From assembly GCF_013393385.1 (NCBI RefSeq), contig NZ_AP023239.1:2666001-2730000 (forward strand): a stretch of DNA of 64,000 bases. The letters are read 5' to 3'. The notes beneath the pieces are model-generated. The model was not told the origin of the DNA, searched no databases, and saw only the letters and a program-made list of their open reading frames with translations. Position numbers and translations under genes: made by a program. The stretch is from Paenibacillus sp. URB8-2. GTDB taxonomy: Bacteria; Bacillota; Bacilli; Paenibacillales; Paenibacillaceae. Shown in pieces: positions 9,532 to 18,560 of this stretch; the stretch's first letter is position 1; every line of letters begins with the position of its first letter.

Positions 9532-10503
9532 ATGAAAATTGTGTTCATGGGCACACCCGCTTTTGCGGTGCCATGCCTTCAAATGCTTGTGGATGAGGGC
9601 TATGAGGTCGCAGCCGTCGTTACCCAGCCCGACCGGCCTCAGGGGAGAAAGAAGACGCTGACGCCCTCGCCGGTCAAAGCGGCTGCGGAGGCGCTGGGCC
9701 TGCCGGTTCTTCAGCCTGAACGAATGCGGCGTCCTGAGGCGGTGGCGGAGCTTGCCGTCTATGAGCCGGAGCTGATCGTTACGGCCGCCTACGGGCAGAT
9801 TCTGCCCAAGGCCGTGCTGGATTTGCCAGCTCGGGGCTGTGTAAATGTCCACGGGTCGCTTCTGCCCAAGTACCGGGGAGGAGCGCCGATCCAGCGAAGC
9901 ATTATCAACGGCGAAAGCGTGACGGGTGTGACGCTTATGTATATGGCGGAAGGACTGGACACGGGAGACATGATTGCAAAGGTCGAAGTCCCAATAGAGG
10001 ATGAAGATACATCGGGAACGCTGTTTGAGAAGCTGAGTCTCGCCGGCCGGGATTTGCTGAAAGCGCAAATGCCGCGTCTGCTCGCGGGACCCCTCCAGGC
10101 GGAAGCTCAGGATGACAGCCAGGCAACCTATGCGCCTAATTTGACCCGTGAGGATGAGCGGATCGACTGGAGCGCGGGATCGCGTGATATCTATAACCGA
10201 ATCCGCGGCCTGGTGCCTTTCTCGGGCGCATTTACCCTTTGGAACGGAGAGACGTTCAAAGTGTGGGCGGCGGCCAATCCCGACAAGGGAGCCCTGTCCG
10301 GAGCCGTTATCCAGGAAGAAGGTTCCGGCGAAGCCGAGACCGTGCCCGGAACGGTGCTGGCTGCAAGTACTGCCGGCGTCGAGGTGAAGACCGGCGACGG
10401 AAGTCTGCTGCTGCTTACCGTTCAGCCAGCCGGCAAGAAGGCGATGAGCGCGGCTGATTTCGCGCGCGGCGGAACTATGAAGTCCGGCACGGTGCTGGAA
10501 TGA
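9532..10503 (+). CDS. fmt: Methionyl-tRNA formyltransferase
   Basis: 323 residues. Formylates initiator Met-tRNA with 10-formyl-THF. Begins MKIVFMGTPAFAVP, with the catalytic-loop motif HGSLLPKYRGGAPIQ near residue 107 and MAEGLDTGDM near 141; the C-terminal OB-like domain starts near residue 205. An in-frame GTG at 9523 lies inside the def stop region; GAGGAG at 9518-9522 is ideally spaced for the ATG at 9532, so I use that. The stop overlaps the rsmB start (ATGA). Confidence 0.95.
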   Translation: MKIVFMGTPAFAVPCLQMLVDEGYEVAAVVTQPDRPQGRKKTLTPSPVKAAAEALGLPVLQPERMRRPEAVAELAVYEPELIVTAAYGQILPKAVLDLPARGCVNVHGSLLPKYRGGAPIQRSIINGESVTGVTLMYMAEGLDTGDMIAKVEVPIEDEDTSGTLFEKLSLAGRDLLKAQMPRLLAGPLQAEAQDDSQATYAPNLTREDERIDWSAGSRDIYNRIRGLVPFSGAFTLWNGETFKVWAAANPDKGALSGAVIQEEGSGEAETVPGTVLAASTAGVEVKTGDGSLLLLTVQPAGKKAMSAADFARGGTMKSGTVLE

Positions 10504-11915
10504 GGCCGCCCGGAAACCGCCGAGGCGGCAACGGCCAAGGCGCAGGGCCGGCCCGCAGTTCCCGCCCGGCTACGGCCAGGGAAACCGCCCTTGATGTGCT
10601 GGTGCGTGTCGAGCAGGAAGCGGCATACAGCAACCTCCTGCTTAATACCAGCCTGCAAAAGGCCGGGCTGTCCCGTGAAGACTCGGGACTTGCGACGGAG
10701 CTGGTATACGGTACGATTTCCCGTCTGAATACACTGGACTTCATGTTGGACGGTTTCGTAAGCAAAGGAACGCACAAGCTGCAGCCATGGGTCCGCTGTC
10801 TGCTTCGCATGAGCCTGTATCAGATTGTTTACCTTGACCGGATCCCGCCTCATGCCGCTGTAAACGAGGCGGTGAATCTGGCCAAGAAACGGGGACATCA
10901 GGGCATTTCGGGCATGGTCAACGGTGTCCTCCGCAGCGCGCTGCGGGCCGGAGAGCTTCCGGAGCTGCCGGACGGTCTTGGTGATGCAGAGCGCATCGCC
11001 CTGGAGCATTCGCATCCCCTGTGGATGGTTAAGGCTTGGACGCGGCGCTATGGGCAGGCGACGGCTGAAGACATTTGCCGGGCCAATAATGAGCCCCCGT
11101 CCGTCAGCGTGCGCGTTAACACCACGATGACGACACGGGACAAGCTGCTTGAGGAGATGCAGAGCCAGGGGCTGGACGCGGCTCCTTCTCAGCTGAGTCC
11201 CTACGGGATTGTCGTCAAGGGCGGCGGAAACCTTGCCTTGTCATCCTGGTACCGCGACGGCATTCTGTCCATTCAAGACGAGAGTTCGATGCTCGTCGCC
11301 GAAGCGGTGGCGCCTGAGCCGGGAATGACCGTACTGGACTGCTGTTCGGCGCCGGGAGGGAAGACGTCGCATATGGCGGAACTGATGAAGGATCGGGGCA
11401 CCGTAATCGCAAGCGATCTGCATGAGCACAAAGTCTCACTTGTGCGGGAACAGGCGCGAAGGCTTGGTCTGGAATCCGTCGAAGCCATTGCCACGGACGC
11501 CCTGCTTCTGGCGGAGCGTTATTCTCCGATGACCTTTGACCGGATATTGCTGGACGCGCCTTGCTCAGGGCTTGGCGTGATCCGGAGAAAGCCCGATCTG
11601 AAATGGAGCAAGACGCCTGAAGATGTGGCAAGCATAGGCACTTTGCAAAGAGAACTTCTCCAATCCGTGTCAGGGCTTCTGAAACCGGGCGGCGTCCTGG
11701 TATACAGCACCTGCACGATGGAGAGCTTCGAGAATGAGGAGACGGTCGACGATTTTCTGCGTCGCAATCCGCAGTTTGCGGCCGCTGACCGCGGCACTCC
11801 ACTTGGCGAGCGCCTTGGCAATCTTCTTTCACCCGATGCTGCTGGTATGCAAATTCTTCCTCACTATTTCGGCAGCGACGGATTTTATATCGCTGCTCTG
11901 CAACGGTTGTCTTGA
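10500..11915 (+). CDS. rsmB: 16S rRNA (cytosine-967 C5)-methyltransferase
   Basis: 471 residues. Has an N-terminal NusB-like RNA-binding domain (about 25-165) and a C-terminal SAM-dependent methyltransferase (about 250-470). Motifs: LDCCSAPGGKTSHMAE (SAM binding) near residue 280, DAPCSGLGVIRRKPD near 350, and YSTCTMESFENEETV near 402, supplying the two catalytic cysteines of m5C enzymes. The first 25 residues are Arg/Gly-rich and make it longer than the usual 440-450. Start overlaps the fmt stop by 4 bases. Ends the coaBC-priA-def-fmt-rsmB run, closed by a strong terminator. Confidence 0.95.
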   Translation: MRPPGNRRGGNGQGAGPARSSRPATARETALDVLVRVEQEAAYSNLLLNTSLQKAGLSREDSGLATELVYGTISRLNTLDFMLDGFVSKGTHKLQPWVRCLLRMSLYQIVYLDRIPPHAAVNEAVNLAKKRGHQGISGMVNGVLRSALRAGELPELPDGLGDAERIALEHSHPLWMVKAWTRRYGQATAEDICRANNEPPSVSVRVNTTMTTRDKLLEEMQSQGLDAAPSQLSPYGIVVKGGGNLALSSWYRDGILSIQDESSMLVAEAVAPEPGMTVLDCCSAPGGKTSHMAELMKDRGTVIASDLHEHKVSLVREQARRLGLESVEAIATDALLLAERYSPMTFDRILLDAPCSGLGVIRRKPDLKWSKTPEDVASIGTLQRELLQSVSGLLKPGGVLVYSTCTMESFENEETVDDFLRRNPQFAAADRGTPLGERLGNLLSPDAAGMQILPHYFGSDGFYIAALQRLS

Positions 11916-11922
11916 TCTTCTT

Positions 11923-11964
11923 AAATCCTGCGCGCGAGCCAATCCCGCCGCGCAGGATTTTTTT
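11923..11964 (+). terminator. Strong intrinsic terminator after rsmB
   Basis: Perfect 12-bp stem: AAATCCTGCGCG (11923-11934) pairs with CGCGCAGGATTT (11949-11960) and runs into seven T. Placed 8 bp after the rsmB stop. Confidence 0.9.
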
Positions 11965-12117
11965 GCGTTTAGCGGGATTTCCACTAATTTAAATCCGGGA
12001 AGAACTCTTGCCCTACGTGTAAAGATGACCTGCCCGGTTGATTGGGCGGACTATAGGTGAGATAACTAAGACAGCAGGCCTAATTTCTTCTTGATAAGCG
12101 CTGTCCATGCGTTTTCT

Positions 12118-12146
12118 TTTACCCTTTGTGAGATTTATGTTAAAAT
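12118..12146 (+). promoter_or_regulatory. Possible sigma-A promoter for rlmN-prpC-prkC
   Basis: TTTACC (12118-12123), 17-bp spacer, TAAAAT (12141-12146). The start point would fall about 50 nt before the rlmN ATG. The -35 is poor, so moderate confidence. The upstream 150 bp after the rsmB terminator shows nothing else. Confidence 0.4.
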
Positions 12147-12204
12147 AGGCAGGATGAGAAAGCAGTATGACTATCCAGAAGAAAGTACAGGTGCGATAAC
12201 GATA

Positions 12205-13245
12205 ATGAAACCTTTAATATATGATTTTACTCTTGAAGAGTTGGCGCAGTGGGCCAAAGACAATGGAGAACCGGCTTTTCGCGGAGGACAGATTTTTGAT
12301 TGGTTGTATGTGAAGCGTGTAAGTGACTTCGATTCGATGAGCAATCTGTCGAAGGCGCTGCGGACTAAGCTGAATGAGCAGTTCTCAATTGACGCGCTTT
12401 CTGAAATCACCAGGCTGGAGTCGAAGGACGGAACGGTGAAATTTCTGTTCGGCCTGCATGACGACCATGCGATTGAGACGGTAATCATGAAGCATAACTA
12501 CGGGAACAGCGTGTGTGTAACGACTCAAGTGGGCTGCAGAATCGGCTGTACCTTTTGCGCTTCCACGCTGGGCGGGCTGAAGAGGGATTTGACGGCAGGA
12601 GAAATTGTAGCCCAGGTCGTGCGTTCCCAGCAGATTTTGGATACCCGGGGCGAACGCGTCAGCAGTATTGTCATTATGGGAACGGGCGAACCGTTTGAGA
12701 ACTATGACGCCACGATGAGATTTTTACGCCTGATGATCCATGAAAAGGGATTGAATATCGGTCAGCGGCATATAACGGTATCAACGAGCGGAATTGTCCC
12801 CAGCATTTACAAATTCGCCGAGGAGGATACCCAGATCAATCTGGCAATCTCCATCCATGCCCCGAACGACAGTCTTCGCTCAAAGCTGATGCCTGTCAAT
12901 CGCCGTTATCCTTTCAATGAAGTGATGGAATCGCTCCGCTATTACCAGGCCAAGACGGGACGGCGCATCAGCTTTGAATATGCGTTGATCGGCGGCGTCA
13001 ACGACCAGCCGGAGCATGCGGAGGAGCTTGCCGGAGTGCTGAAGCACATGCTGTGCCATGTCAATCTGATTCCGGTCAACCACGTGCCGGAACGCAAATA
13101 TGTCCGCACTTCCCGCAACGATATTTTTCAATTTCAGCGGATTCTGGCCGATCAAGGCGTCAATGTGACGATACGCCGCGAACAGGGCCATGATATCGCG
13201 GCCGCATGCGGACAGCTGCGCGCCAAACATATGGAGTTGAGGTGA
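12205..13245 (+). CDS. rlmN: Dual-specificity 23S rRNA/tRNA adenine C2-methyltransferase
   Basis: 346 residues. Radical-SAM enzyme that methylates A2503 of 23S rRNA and A37 of some tRNAs. The CX3CX2C cluster motif [11 protein letters not shown] lies near residue 110, followed by the typical [14 protein letters not shown] and [11 protein letters not shown], and a C-terminal [19 protein letters not shown] region that holds the second catalytic cysteine. The open frame extends up to 12091, but family alignment favours [13 protein letters not shown] at 12205; an ATG at 12154 is an alternative. Followed 6 bp later by prpC. Confidence 0.93.
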   Translation: MKPLIYDFTLEELAQWAKDNGEPAFRGGQIFDWLYVKRVSDFDSMSNLSKALRTKLNEQFSIDALSEITRLESKDGTVKFLFGLHDDHAIETVIMKHNYGNSVCVTTQVGCRIGCTFCASTLGGLKRDLTAGEIVAQVVRSQQILDTRGERVSSIVIMGTGEPFENYDATMRFLRLMIHEKGLNIGQRHITVSTSGIVPSIYKFAEEDTQINLAISIHAPNDSLRSKLMPVNRRYPFNEVMESLRYYQAKTGRRISFEYALIGGVNDQPEHAEELAGVLKHMLCHVNLIPVNHVPERKYVRTSRNDIFQFQRILADQGVNVTIRREQGHDIAAACGQLRAKHMELR

Positions 13246-13251
13246 GATCTT

Positions 13252-14028
13252 TTGATCAGAACAGTTCATGCCAGCGATATTGGACGGGTGCGCTCCGTCA
13301 ATGAAGATTCGGTTTGGACCGGTGTGACGGGCCATGGGTATACGCTTGGCATTATCGCCGACGGAATGGGCGGACATTTGGCGGGAGACACCGCAAGCCG
13401 TCTAGCGCTGGAGTCCATCCGCGACAACCTGGACGGCCTCGCGCCAGGTCTTACGGGAGAAGCGATAAGCACCGCCCTGTCGAACGCGATAATAGAGGCC
13501 AATGACACCGTCTTCAAGCAGGCGGCAAGCGACGAACGTTACCATAATATGGGGACGACCGTCGTTTCCGTGCTGCTTGCCGGACGTTCAGGGTACATCG
13601 GCCACATCGGCGACAGCAGAGCTTACATAATCCGGGACGGTAACGCGAAGCAATTGACCGAGGATCATACGCTGGTAAACGAGCTGTTCAAAAACGGCCA
13701 GATCAGTCTTGAAGAGCTGGATACCCATCCGCGCCGCAACGTCCTTATACGTGCTCTTGGCACGGATGAGGAAATCAAGACGGATCTATTTCCAATAACG
13801 CTTGAACCGGGTGAAGTGCTGCTGCTGTGCAGCGACGGTTTAAGCAATTTTGTCAGCGCCGAGCATCTGGGGAAGGTTGCCGGCCTGCAGGAAATATCGC
13901 TTAAGGAAAGAGCGGACCGATTGCTTCAGCTGGCACTGCTTGCCGGCGGCGGCGACAACATAAGCGTCGCTATGTTAGAACATCAAGAGGAGGCCGCTGT
14001 GCCCGAATCAAAGGAGTGGGATAGATGA
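13252..14028 (+). CDS. prpC: PP2C-type Ser/Thr protein phosphatase PrpC/Stp
   Basis: 258 residues. Mn/Mg-dependent phosphatase that reverses PrkC phosphorylation on translation factors and cell-wall proteins. Metal-binding and core motifs are all seen: NEDSVW near residue 16, ADGMGGHLAGD near 36, GTTVVS, GDSRAYIIRDG near 118, SDGLSNFV near 193 and GGGDNISVAM near 232. TTG start at 13252 with GAGGTGAG upstream. The stop overlaps the prkC start by 4 bases, giving a coupled phosphatase-kinase pair as in Bacillus. Confidence 0.95.
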   Translation: MIRTVHASDIGRVRSVNEDSVWTGVTGHGYTLGIIADGMGGHLAGDTASRLALESIRDNLDGLAPGLTGEAISTALSNAIIEANDTVFKQAASDERYHNMGTTVVSVLLAGRSGYIGHIGDSRAYIIRDGNAKQLTEDHTLVNELFKNGQISLEELDTHPRRNVLIRALGTDEEIKTDLFPITLEPGEVLLLCSDGLSNFVSAEHLGKVAGLQEISLKERADRLLQLALLAGGGDNISVAMLEHQEEAAVPESKEWDR

Positions 14029-16238
14029 TCGGTCACGAGTTGGGAGGCCGTTACCAAGTCATCGAGCGAATCGGTGGAGGCGGAATGGCCCTTGTATACA
14101 GGGCACACGATATTCTGCTCAACCGAAATGTCGCTATTAAAGTGTTGCGCAACCAATTTGTACATGATGAGGAATTTATTCGCCGGTTCCGGCGGGAGGC
14201 GCAGTCCGCCGCTTCGCTCTCTCATCCCAATGTGGTCAGCATCTATGACGTGGGGCAGGAAGATGAAATTCATTATATAGTCATGGAATACGTTGAAGGC
14301 AAGAATCTGAACGAAATCATCAAGGAAAGGGCTCCGCTGCAGGTGGAAGAAGCGGTGAGAATCGCTACCCAAATCTGCGACGCGCTGGATCATGCCCATC
14401 AGAACCAGATTATTCACCGGGATATCAAACCGCATAACATCCTTATCGGCCGAAACGGCCGGGTCAAGGTGACGGATTTCGGCATCGCCCGCGCTGTGAC
14501 GTCGACAACCATTACCCAGACCGGATCGGTTGTCGGTTCGGTGCATTATTTTTCCCCGGAGCATGCTAAGGGCGTAACCACCGGCGAAAAATCGGACCTG
14601 TACTCGCTGGGCATTGTGATCTATCAGATGCTGACCGGCAGTCTGCCCTTTCTGGGCGAGAGTCCGATCAGCGTAGCACTGAAGCATCTTCAGGAGGAAT
14701 TCGAGGAGCCCCGCAAGCTGAATCCGATGATTCCCCAGAGCGTGGAGAACATCATCCTTAAATCGATGCGCAAAAACCCCGAAGAACGTTACCAGTCGGC
14801 GAAGGAGATGCTTCAGGATCTGGAAACCTGCCTGCTGCCGGAGCGCCGAAGCGAGCCGAAGGTTTCCTTCGTCGATGATGATGAGGACAGGACCAGGGTC
14901 ATGCCCGCCATCAAGCCGATTCCCAAGGGCATCGGTACGCGAGGGCATGCCGAAGACCGAATGATCCGTGATGAAGATGCTCCTTCTTCCAAGAAGAGAA
15001 AGGGCTGGGGGAAACCCGTACTTTGGATCGGTCTGACGCTTTTGCTGCTGCTCGCGATGCTTGGGGTGGTATGGTATGTAAACGCCAAACTGGTCGTACC
15101 GGAAGTTACGGTCCCGAAGCTGGTCAATCTTTCACTGGACGATGCCAAAGCCAAGCTGGCCGAAGTCGGACTCGTTCTGGAAGAGCCGGTTACGACTCAG
15201 TACAACCCTAACTTTGCCGAAGACATCGTCTTCGAGCAGAGCAAGGAGCCGGATACGACGGTAAAAGAAGGAACGACCATCGCGCTTAAGGTAAGCATCG
15301 CCGAACCGCTCTCGGCTATGCCGGATTTATCCGGAATGACTTATGACGAAGCGGTGAGCGCCCTGTTGGCTCAGGGAATGGATCAGAGCAGAATTACCCA
15401 GGACAGCGAATTCAGTACGGAGGTCCCGGAAGGCCAGGTTCTCCGGCAGAACCCGATCTCCAGCAGCGAATACGATCCGGATACGGCGACCGTCTCCATC
15501 ATCGTCAGCAAGGGGCAAGAAAGCGTCACGACCCCGGACCTGGCAGGTCTTACCGAGGCGGAGGCGAAAGCCAAGCTGGAAGAGGCGGGCCTTGTTCTCG
15601 GCGATGTGAAGACGGAATCCAGCTTTTCCGTTGAAAAGGGCAAAGTAACCAAACAGTGGCCTTATGAAAAAGGCGCCTCGGCGCCGCCGGGCGAGAAAAT
15701 CACCATATACATCAGCGACGGCTATCCGCCGGAGGCGCTGAAATACACGTTCAACCTGCCGGTTTCACCGGTACAGGAAGGCAAGAAGACAAAGATCCGG
15801 ATCGAGTACGCCGATGCGCGCAACAATGGCGAGAACCAGGATTGGGGAACCCGCACGATCAGCAGAACCCAAGTGCTGTCGGTGAATCTTGTTCTAGCAC
15901 CGAACAAGGATGGGGCTGTCATCTTGTACCGGGACGGGGAGTTCTTCGATACGTATCCCGTTTCGTACATGGATGCGAAGAACGGTACGGTACAGATTCC
16001 CGAGGCTTCGCCCGTAGAGCCGTCACCATCTCCTACCGAGACGCCTGCGAGCGTGGAGCCGTCAGCCGATCCGGCCGTTGCACCCGGAACGGAGAGCAAC
16101 CCGCCGGATACCGGGGATGGCACCGCAGTCGACCAAACGGGAAGCAATGCCAGCGCTTCTCAGATTATAGCGGGAAATACTAATTCGAGTCCTTCTAACA
16201 AAGGTAACAAAGGCAAATCCAAAGATAAAAACAACTAA
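14025..16238 (+). CDS. prkC: PASTA-domain Ser/Thr protein kinase PrkC
   Basis: 737 residues. Hanks-type membrane kinase that senses peptidoglycan fragments; in Bacillus it drives muropeptide-triggered spore germination. Cytosolic kinase domain about residues 10-270 (GGGGMALVYRAHD, HRDIKPHNIL, DFGIAR, SPEHAKG), a basic linker, one membrane helix about 332-352, then three PASTA repeats about 360-566 (each with a PxLxGLTxxEA-like pattern). The C-terminal 100 residues add a beta-rich piece and a Pro/Ser/Thr/Asn-rich low-complexity tail that is longer than in B. subtilis PrkC (648 residues). It may span or attach to the wall; that is inference. A hairpin without a T-tract follows. Confidence 0.95.
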   Translation: MIGHELGGRYQVIERIGGGGMALVYRAHDILLNRNVAIKVLRNQFVHDEEFIRRFRREAQSAASLSHPNVVSIYDVGQEDEIHYIVMEYVEGKNLNEIIKERAPLQVEEAVRIATQICDALDHAHQNQIIHRDIKPHNILIGRNGRVKVTDFGIARAVTSTTITQTGSVVGSVHYFSPEHAKGVTTGEKSDLYSLGIVIYQMLTGSLPFLGESPISVALKHLQEEFEEPRKLNPMIPQSVENIILKSMRKNPEERYQSAKEMLQDLETCLLPERRSEPKVSFVDDDEDRTRVMPAIKPIPKGIGTRGHAEDRMIRDEDAPSSKKRKGWGKPVLWIGLTLLLLLAMLGVVWYVNAKLVVPEVTVPKLVNLSLDDAKAKLAEVGLVLEEPVTTQYNPNFAEDIVFEQSKEPDTTVKEGTTIALKVSIAEPLSAMPDLSGMTYDEAVSALLAQGMDQSRITQDSEFSTEVPEGQVLRQNPISSSEYDPDTATVSIIVSKGQESVTTPDLAGLTEAEAKAKLEEAGLVLGDVKTESSFSVEKGKVTKQWPYEKGASAPPGEKITIYISDGYPPEALKYTFNLPVSPVQEGKKTKIRIEYADARNNGENQDWGTRTISRTQVLSVNLVLAPNKDGAVILYRDGEFFDTYPVSYMDAKNGTVQIPEASPVEPSPSPTETPASVEPSADPAVAPGTESNPPDTGDGTAVDQTGSNASASQIIAGNTNSSPSNKGNKGKSKDKNN

Positions 16239-16261
16239 ATAGCGCAGGATAAATCCATGAA

Positions 16262-16290
16262 CAAGAGCGGCCGGTTATCAGCCGCTCTTG
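16262..16290 (+). other. Hairpin between prkC and rsgA (no T-tract)
   Basis: Perfect 10-bp stem CAAGAGCGGC / GCCGCTCTTG with a 9-nt loop, 24 bp after the prkC stop. It is followed by CAGTAAAC rather than T residues, so it may be a 3'-end stabiliser or processing site rather than a terminator. Confidence 0.5.
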
Positions 16291-16354
16291 CAGTAAACAG
16301 AGCTAAAGATTCGCCAGGATGTCAGCCAAATCCAAGAGAGGAAGGCTTTAAAGT

Positions 16355-17260
16355 ATGCCTGAAGGAATAATCGTCAAGGCTTTAAGCGGTTATTATTATG
16401 TAAAACCGCTCCGGGAAGGGAAAATCTCCCCTGAGGATGAAATCATTCAGTGCAGAGCCCGCGGTATCTTTAAGAAAAAAGGTTTGTCTCCGCTTGTCGG
16501 AGACAATGTCATTTATTCCTTGACCGAGAACGGAGAGGGGATGGTTGATGAAATCAATCCCCGGGATTCCGAGCTGATCCGGCCGCCTGTCGCCAATGTG
16601 TCGCTTGCCGTTCTTCTGTTCTCCGTACGTGAACCGGATTTGAATTTACAACTGCTCGACAAGTTCCTTGTACATATCGAGCATGCCGGATTGGATACGA
16701 TCATCGTGCTGACCAAACGGGATCTGGCTGAAGGAGACGGAGAAGGTATCGCTCATGTGAAACAATTGTACGAGCATACCGGTTACGAAGTGATAGTAAC
16801 AAGCTCGCGGACGGGTTCGGGCAGCGAAGAGGTGCGGAAGCGGCTGGCAGGCATAATCAGCGTGTTCGCCGGCCAGTCCGGCGTCGGCAAATCGTCGCTG
16901 CTTAACCGGATCGTTCCCGGTCTTTCCCTGGAAACAAGCGAGATCAGCATGCGGCTCGGACGCGGACGCCATACAACGCGGCATGTCGAGCTGATGGATA
17001 TCGGGGAGGGGGGCTATGTGGCGGATACGCCGGGCTTCAGCCAGCTGGATTTTCTGGAGCTTGGCGTGGAGGAACTGTCTTCCTGTTTCCGCGAGTTTAT
17101 CCCCTATGCGGCGGAATGTAAATTCCGTGGATGCAGCCATCTGCATGAACCGGGCTGCCGCGTAATCGAGGCCTGGGAAGCCGGAGAGATCGCGGACAGC
17201 CGCTACGAGCACTACAAGCTGTTTTTTAATGAAATGAAAGACAAGAAGCGGAGGTATTGA
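16355..17260 (+). CDS. rsgA: Ribosome small subunit-dependent GTPase A
   Basis: 301 residues. Late 30S-subunit maturation GTPase. N-terminal OB-fold (about 1-75), circularly permuted GTPase with G4 (LTKRD near 123) ahead of G1 (GQSGVGKSS near 173) and G3 (DTPGF near 226), and a C-terminal zinc knuckle with CKFRGC, H and C residues near 250-268. AGGAAGG lies about 10 nt before the ATG. Followed by rpe after 3 bp; the prkC-rsgA-rpe order matches Bacillus. Confidence 0.95.
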   Translation: MPEGIIVKALSGYYYVKPLREGKISPEDEIIQCRARGIFKKKGLSPLVGDNVIYSLTENGEGMVDEINPRDSELIRPPVANVSLAVLLFSVREPDLNLQLLDKFLVHIEHAGLDTIIVLTKRDLAEGDGEGIAHVKQLYEHTGYEVIVTSSRTGSGSEEVRKRLAGIISVFAGQSGVGKSSLLNRIVPGLSLETSEISMRLGRGRHTTRHVELMDIGEGGYVADTPGFSQLDFLELGVEELSSCFREFIPYAAECKFRGCSHLHEPGCRVIEAWEAGEIADSRYEHYKLFFNEMKDKKRRY

Positions 17261-17263
17261 CCT

Positions 17264-17923
17264 ATGATCAAAATTGCACCATCCCTGCTCTCGGCGGATT
17301 TCGCCGCACTCGGCGCCGAGGTTGCCGAAGCTGAAAGATCCGGCGCGGACTGGATTCATGTAGACGTGATGGACGGGCGCTTCGTGCCCAATATTACACT
17401 CGGTCCTCCGATCGTAAAGGCGGTATCGGCCCATACCTCCCTTCCGCTGGATGTTCATCTCATGATCGAGAGCCCGGAGCGCTACATTGCCGATTTTGCG
17501 GCGGCCGGAGCCGCCGTTATTACCGTTCATGCTGAAGCGTGTGTGCACCTGCACCGGGTCGTTCATCAGATCAAGGAACTGGGGCTGCTTGCCGGTGTAG
17601 CCATCAATCCGGCGACGCCCGCTTCCGCTTTGAGAGAAATATTAGCGGATCTCGATTTGGTGTTGGTCATGACCGTGAACCCCGGCTTCGGCGGACAGGC
17701 ATTCATCCCCGGGACCGTGCATAAAATCAGGGAAATCCGGGAGTGGGCCAGCGAGATCGGCCATGATCTACGCATCGAAGTGGACGGAGGTATCACCGAA
17801 GCGACGGCGCCTATCGTCAGTGAAGCCGGGGCGGATGTCCTGGTCGCCGGCAATGCCGTCTTCGGCCGGAGCGACCGGGCAGCGGCCATCTCGGCGATCC
17901 GGGCAGCGGCCGCAGGCCGTTAA
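17264..17923 (+). CDS. rpe: Ribulose-phosphate 3-epimerase
   Basis: 219 residues, a complete TIM barrel. Interconverts ribulose-5-P and xylulose-5-P in the pentose phosphate pathway. Motifs: SADFAALG, HVDVMDGRFVPNITLGP near residue 33 (metal-binding His and Asp), DVHLMI near 65, TVNPGFGGQAF near 140 and VDGGI near 173. GCGGAGG precedes the ATG. In B. subtilis thiN follows; here the next gene is spoVM. rpiA and a transaldolase of the same pathway occur farther along the window. Confidence 0.95.
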   Translation: MIKIAPSLLSADFAALGAEVAEAERSGADWIHVDVMDGRFVPNITLGPPIVKAVSAHTSLPLDVHLMIESPERYIADFAAAGAAVITVHAEACVHLHRVVHQIKELGLLAGVAINPATPASALREILADLDLVLVMTVNPGFGGQAFIPGTVHKIREIREWASEIGHDLRIEVDGGITEATAPIVSEAGADVLVAGNAVFGRSDRAAAISAIRAAAAGR

Positions 17924-17971
17924 GTTGGGCTAAAGGCCAAGGTATAGGCCAAGTTCCCTTCGCATAAATAT

Positions 17972-18006
17972 GGTTACATGAGCAGAAATCTCATGTAGCC
18001 TTTTTT
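17972..18006 (+). terminator. Intrinsic terminator after rpe
   Basis: 11-bp stem GGTTACATGAG / CTCATGTAGCC (one G-U pair) with a 7-nt loop, then TTTTTT. It separates rpe from spoVM, so spoVM needs its own promoter, or read-through. Confidence 0.85.
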
Positions 18007-18046
18007 GTGTCTTAACTGGGCTGCAGGACCGATCGGAGGGTGAAAC

Positions 18047-18127
18047 ATGAAATTTTATACATTTAAGCTGCCGAAGTTTTTGGGAGGATTTGTGAAGGCG
18101 ATTTTGAATACATTTCAGAAGAGCTGA
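18047..18127 (+). CDS. spoVM: Stage V sporulation protein M
   Basis: A 26-residue gene. SpoVM is an amphipathic helix that binds the convex outer forespore membrane and anchors SpoIVA to start coat and cortex assembly. The start MKFYTFKLPKFLGG and the helix FVKAILNTFQ match the family nearly position for position, including the conserved Pro at position 9. ATCGGAGGG lies just before the ATG. Position between rpe and rpmB is the conserved one, which makes the call secure despite the size. No convincing sigma-E promoter was found in the 40 bp after the rpe terminator. Confidence 0.96.
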   Translation: MKFYTFKLPKFLGGFVKAILNTFQKS

Positions 18128-18154
18128 GGGCCGTCAACGGAATAGAGGAACATG

Positions 18155-18190
18155 AAAAAAAGCACCTTACATATGTAAAGGGTGCTTTTT
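18155..18190. terminator. Bidirectional terminator between spoVM and rpmB
   Basis: AAAAAGCACC...GGGTGCTTTTT stem extended by TTAC/GTAA with a two-base bulge. The A-run on one side and T-run on the other allow use by spoVM (+) and by rpmB (-). Repeat copy A starts 6 nt after its + strand T-tract. Confidence 0.8.
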
Positions 18191-18195
18191 GCTTG

Positions 18196-18288
18196 AAATA
18201 TAAGCATTATAAGCTGTGAGCTTATAATTTGTCTTATATTTTCGAGAAACGGTTGCCATCCGTATAGGACGGCGCTGCCATTTCTTCT
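18196..18288 (+). repeat. Terminator-associated dispersed repeat, copy A
   Basis: Most diverged of five copies. Hairpin 1 runs from AAATATAAG to CTTATATTT with a perfect inner stem TTATAAGC-TGTGA-GCTTATAA. Hairpin 2 is AGAAACGG...CCATTTCT (one mismatch) around a changed loop. It lies inside the spoVM-rpmB gap, 6 nt downstream of a T-tract and in the same orientation. No ORF. Confidence 0.75.
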
Positions 18289-18323
18289 AAGTATCAATTA
18301 TTGTGAGCGGTTTAATTTGAAAA

Positions 18324-18512
18324 CTATACGCGCTCGACTTTACCGGATTTCAGGGCGCGGGTGCTAACGTATACACGCTTCGGTTTACCGTTCACCAGAA
18401 TGCGAACCTTCTGAACGTTAACTCCCCAGGAGCGGCGGTTACGGTTGTTGGCATGGGATACGTGGTTGCCGCTGCTCGGCTTTTTACCAGTTACAGCACA
18501 TTTACGGGACAT
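18324..18512 (-). CDS. rpmB: 50S ribosomal protein L28
   Basis: 62 residues: [17 protein letters not shown], then the basic [10 protein letters not shown] and [17 protein letters not shown] expected for L28. Two consecutive ATG codons exist (18515 and 18512); AAGGAGGTG is best spaced for the second, which also gives the family's usual length. Transcribed away from fakA from a strong promoter at 18561-18590. Only one of the usual CxxC zinc cysteines (Cys5) is visible, so this looks like the zinc-free form of L28. Confidence 0.96.
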   Translation of the reverse strand: MSRKCAVTGKKPSSGNHVSHANNRNRRSWGVNVQKVRILVNGKPKRVYVSTRALKSGKVERV

Positions 18513-18560
18513 CATTACACCTCCTTGTTGCGATCACCTGCAATAAAACAATACTTAAAT

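Noticed and set aside
17940..17972. Sigma-E-like promoter for spoVM (CATAAATA)
   Set aside because: It lies upstream of the rpe terminator, so transcripts from it would be stopped before spoVM.
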